This document shows positions 15,537 through 16,076 of a DNA stretch of 16,076 bases, one piece after another. The position numbers and the translations under genes are program-made. Location of the stretch: positions 1 to 16,076 of the forward strand of contig NZ_ONER01000036.1 of NCBI RefSeq assembly GCF_900316895.1. The letters run 5' to 3'. Below the pieces are notes generated by a model. It saw nothing but the letters and a program-made list of their open reading frames with translations, searched no databases and was not told the DNA's origin. Numbering within the stretch: the stretch's first letter is position 1; the number at the start of each line of letters is the position of its first letter. Source of the DNA: an uncultured Methanobrevibacter sp. (GTDB taxonomy: Archaea > Methanobacteriota > Methanobacteria > Methanobacteriales > Methanobacteriaceae).

Positions 15537-15672
15537 GTTCTTTTGCTTTGAATCTTAATCCTTTGTAACCGCATTTTCTACAGGTTGTAGCGCCAGCAGG
15601 GTTACGAGCATTACATTTTAAGCAGATTTTAACATTGAACATTCTGTTTTCTGCTTCTTCAAATCTTGCCAT
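15526..15672 (-). CDS. rpl40e: Ribosomal protein L40e (eL40)
   Basis: A 48-residue basic protein of the large ribosomal subunit. It reads MARFEEAENRMFN, then two zinc-knuckle pairs, Cys17-x2-Cys20 and Cys31-x2-Cys34, with RNPAGATTCRKCGYKGLR between and after them, and a basic tail ending in KEQRG. This matches archaeal L40e over its full length. A very strong ribosome binding site, AAGGAGGAG at 15679-15687, sits 6 bases before the ATG, as expected for a ribosomal protein gene. The stop codon falls inside a 10-base-pair hairpin followed by T-rich sequence. Confidence 0.95.
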   Translation of the reverse strand: MARFEEAENRMFNVKICLKCNARNPAGATTCRKCGYKGLRFKAKEQRG

Positions 15673-15678
15673 TAATAA

Positions 15679-15687
15679 CTCCTCCTT
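15679..15687 (-). promoter_or_regulatory. rpl40e: Strong ribosome binding site of L40e
   Basis: AAGGAGGAG, 6 bases before ATG 15672, is the strongest Shine-Dalgarno match seen in the window. Confidence 0.8.
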
Positions 15688-15718
15688 AATAATCGTGAAA
15701 ATTGAATAAAACTAAATT

Positions 15719-15735
15719 GTTATGCTATACATAAC
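15719..15735. promoter_or_regulatory. Dyad in the L40e leader or promoter
   Basis: GTTATG and CATAAC are perfect inverted arms around CTATA, extendable with one mismatch. It lies between the likely TATA box and the ribosome binding site and could be an operator or leader hairpin; no function is shown. Confidence 0.3.
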
Positions 15736-15763
15736 TATTAATTAATTATTTTTAATTTAATAG

Positions 15764-15771
15764 TATTTAAA
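15764..15771 (-). promoter_or_regulatory. rpl40e: Likely TATA box of L40e
   Basis: TTTAAATA on the minus strand matches the archaeal consensus exactly. It predicts a start near 15741 and a leader of about 70 bases. A nearer, poorer box (TTATGTATA) within the dyad could give a shorter leader. Confidence 0.5.
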
Positions 15772-15837
15772 GGTTTAGTTAAAATGAGTTAAAATAAGGA
15801 AAAAAGGTTTTTTTAAAAATTAATTTAGACAGGTTTT

Positions 15838-15880
15838 TGAAAAAAGATAAAAATTGGAATAAAAAATATTTTTTCATTCC
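15838..15880 (-). terminator. Hairpin terminator of the adhesin-like gene
   Basis: GGAAT, a bulged G, and AAAAAA pair with TTTTTT and ATTCC around TA (15880-15856): eleven pairs with one bulge, beginning one base after the TGA stop. AATTTTTATCTTTTTT follows on the minus strand. Confidence 0.7.
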
Positions 15881-15881
15881 A

Positions 15882-16076
15882 TCATAATTTCATTGACCAA
15901 CCGGCCACCTTTTTAGCGCTTTTCTTGATGGTTATGCTGGTTTTCTTGAAACCGCTATACTTGAAATTTACCGGTACGATTTTAACCTTATGTGTACCTA
16001 CACTCAACTGGTTAGTTGCATAACCCGCCATTCCTTTAAGCTTATTGAATGTTTTGGTTTTTACTGTTATGGTTTT
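15882..16076 (-). CDS. C-terminal end of an adhesin-like / Ig-like surface protein (partial)
   Basis: Only the last 64 residues are inside the window; the frame is open to the right edge. The visible part is rich in Lys, Thr, Val and Gly and alternates in beta-strand fashion (NQLSVGTHKVKIVP, then FKKTSITIKKSAKKV). This is like the final Ig-like domain of the large adhesin-like proteins of Methanobrevibacter and Methanosphaera. No transmembrane segment or sorting motif is present at the end, so attachment to the wall would have to come from another part of the protein. The stop codon is followed at once by a strong hairpin terminator. The family call rests on composition and pattern only. Confidence 0.6.
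   Translation of the reverse strand, partial: KTITVKTKTFNKLKGMAGYATNQLSVGTHKVKIVPVNFKYSGFKKTSITIKKSAKKVAGWSMKL

Noticed and set aside
15673..15881. A small RNA or tRNA gene in the L40e-adhesin spacer
   Set aside because: Very AT-rich, no cloverleaf, no GC-rich stem beyond the two hairpins already listed.

Overview
The window looks like chromosomal DNA of a pseudomurein-walled methanogenic archaeon of the order Methanobacteriales, most likely Methanobrevibacter or a close relative. Reasons: it is AT-rich; it encodes a geranylgeranylglyceryl phosphate synthase (archaeal lipid), ribosomal protein L40e, HerA/NurA and Mre11/Rad50, a Mur-type ligase of the kind used for pseudomurein, an MTH538-like TIR-fold protein and the tail of an adhesin-like surface protein; and promoters carry archaeal TTTAWATA-type boxes. 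The genus is inference.

Layout. 2-3419 (+): a UvrD/AddA-type superfamily 1 helicase whose N-terminus lies left of the window, followed after 10 bases by a RecB/AddB-type PD-(D/E)XK nuclease with a four-cysteine cluster; together they resemble a reduced AddAB machine. 3445-4122 (+): a DUF169 protein, overlapping tail to tail with a MobA/MocA-like nucleotidyltransferase (4114-4767, -). 4792-7326 (-): a membrane-anchored extracellular protein with a VanW-like C-terminus, downstream of a Mur ligase. 7425-7820 (+): a stand-alone TIR-like (DUF1863/MTH538) protein. 7846-14589 (-): a DNA-end resection locus made of two overlapping gene pairs, nurA-herA and mre11-rad50. 14694-15672 (-): GGGP synthase and ribosomal protein L40e. 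15882-16076 (-): the C-terminal end of an adhesin-like protein.

How it fits together. Two distinct double-strand-end processing systems lie within 15 kb: the helicase-nuclease pair and NurA-HerA with Mre11-Rad50. The two resection pairs appear to have separate promoters, but both carry the same 21-base element just upstream of a TTAAATAA box, suggesting shared control. The Mur ligase and the anchored VanW-like protein are plausibly both cell-wall functions.

Unusual layer. Almost every transcription-unit end has an RNA hairpin that straddles or touches the stop codon and is followed by a T-tract (L40e, GGGP synthase, herA, rad50, the VanW-like gene, the adhesin, DUF169 and, weakly, the Mur ligase). 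Gene junctions inside the overlapping pairs lack it. This is more structure than archaeal termination is normally thought to need.

No gene-free stretch exceeds 300 bases. The longest are 15673-15881 (L40e promoter region and adhesin terminator) and 11832-12019 (mre11 promoter region and herA terminator). I saw no tRNA, rRNA, CRISPR array, insertion sequence or integrase.
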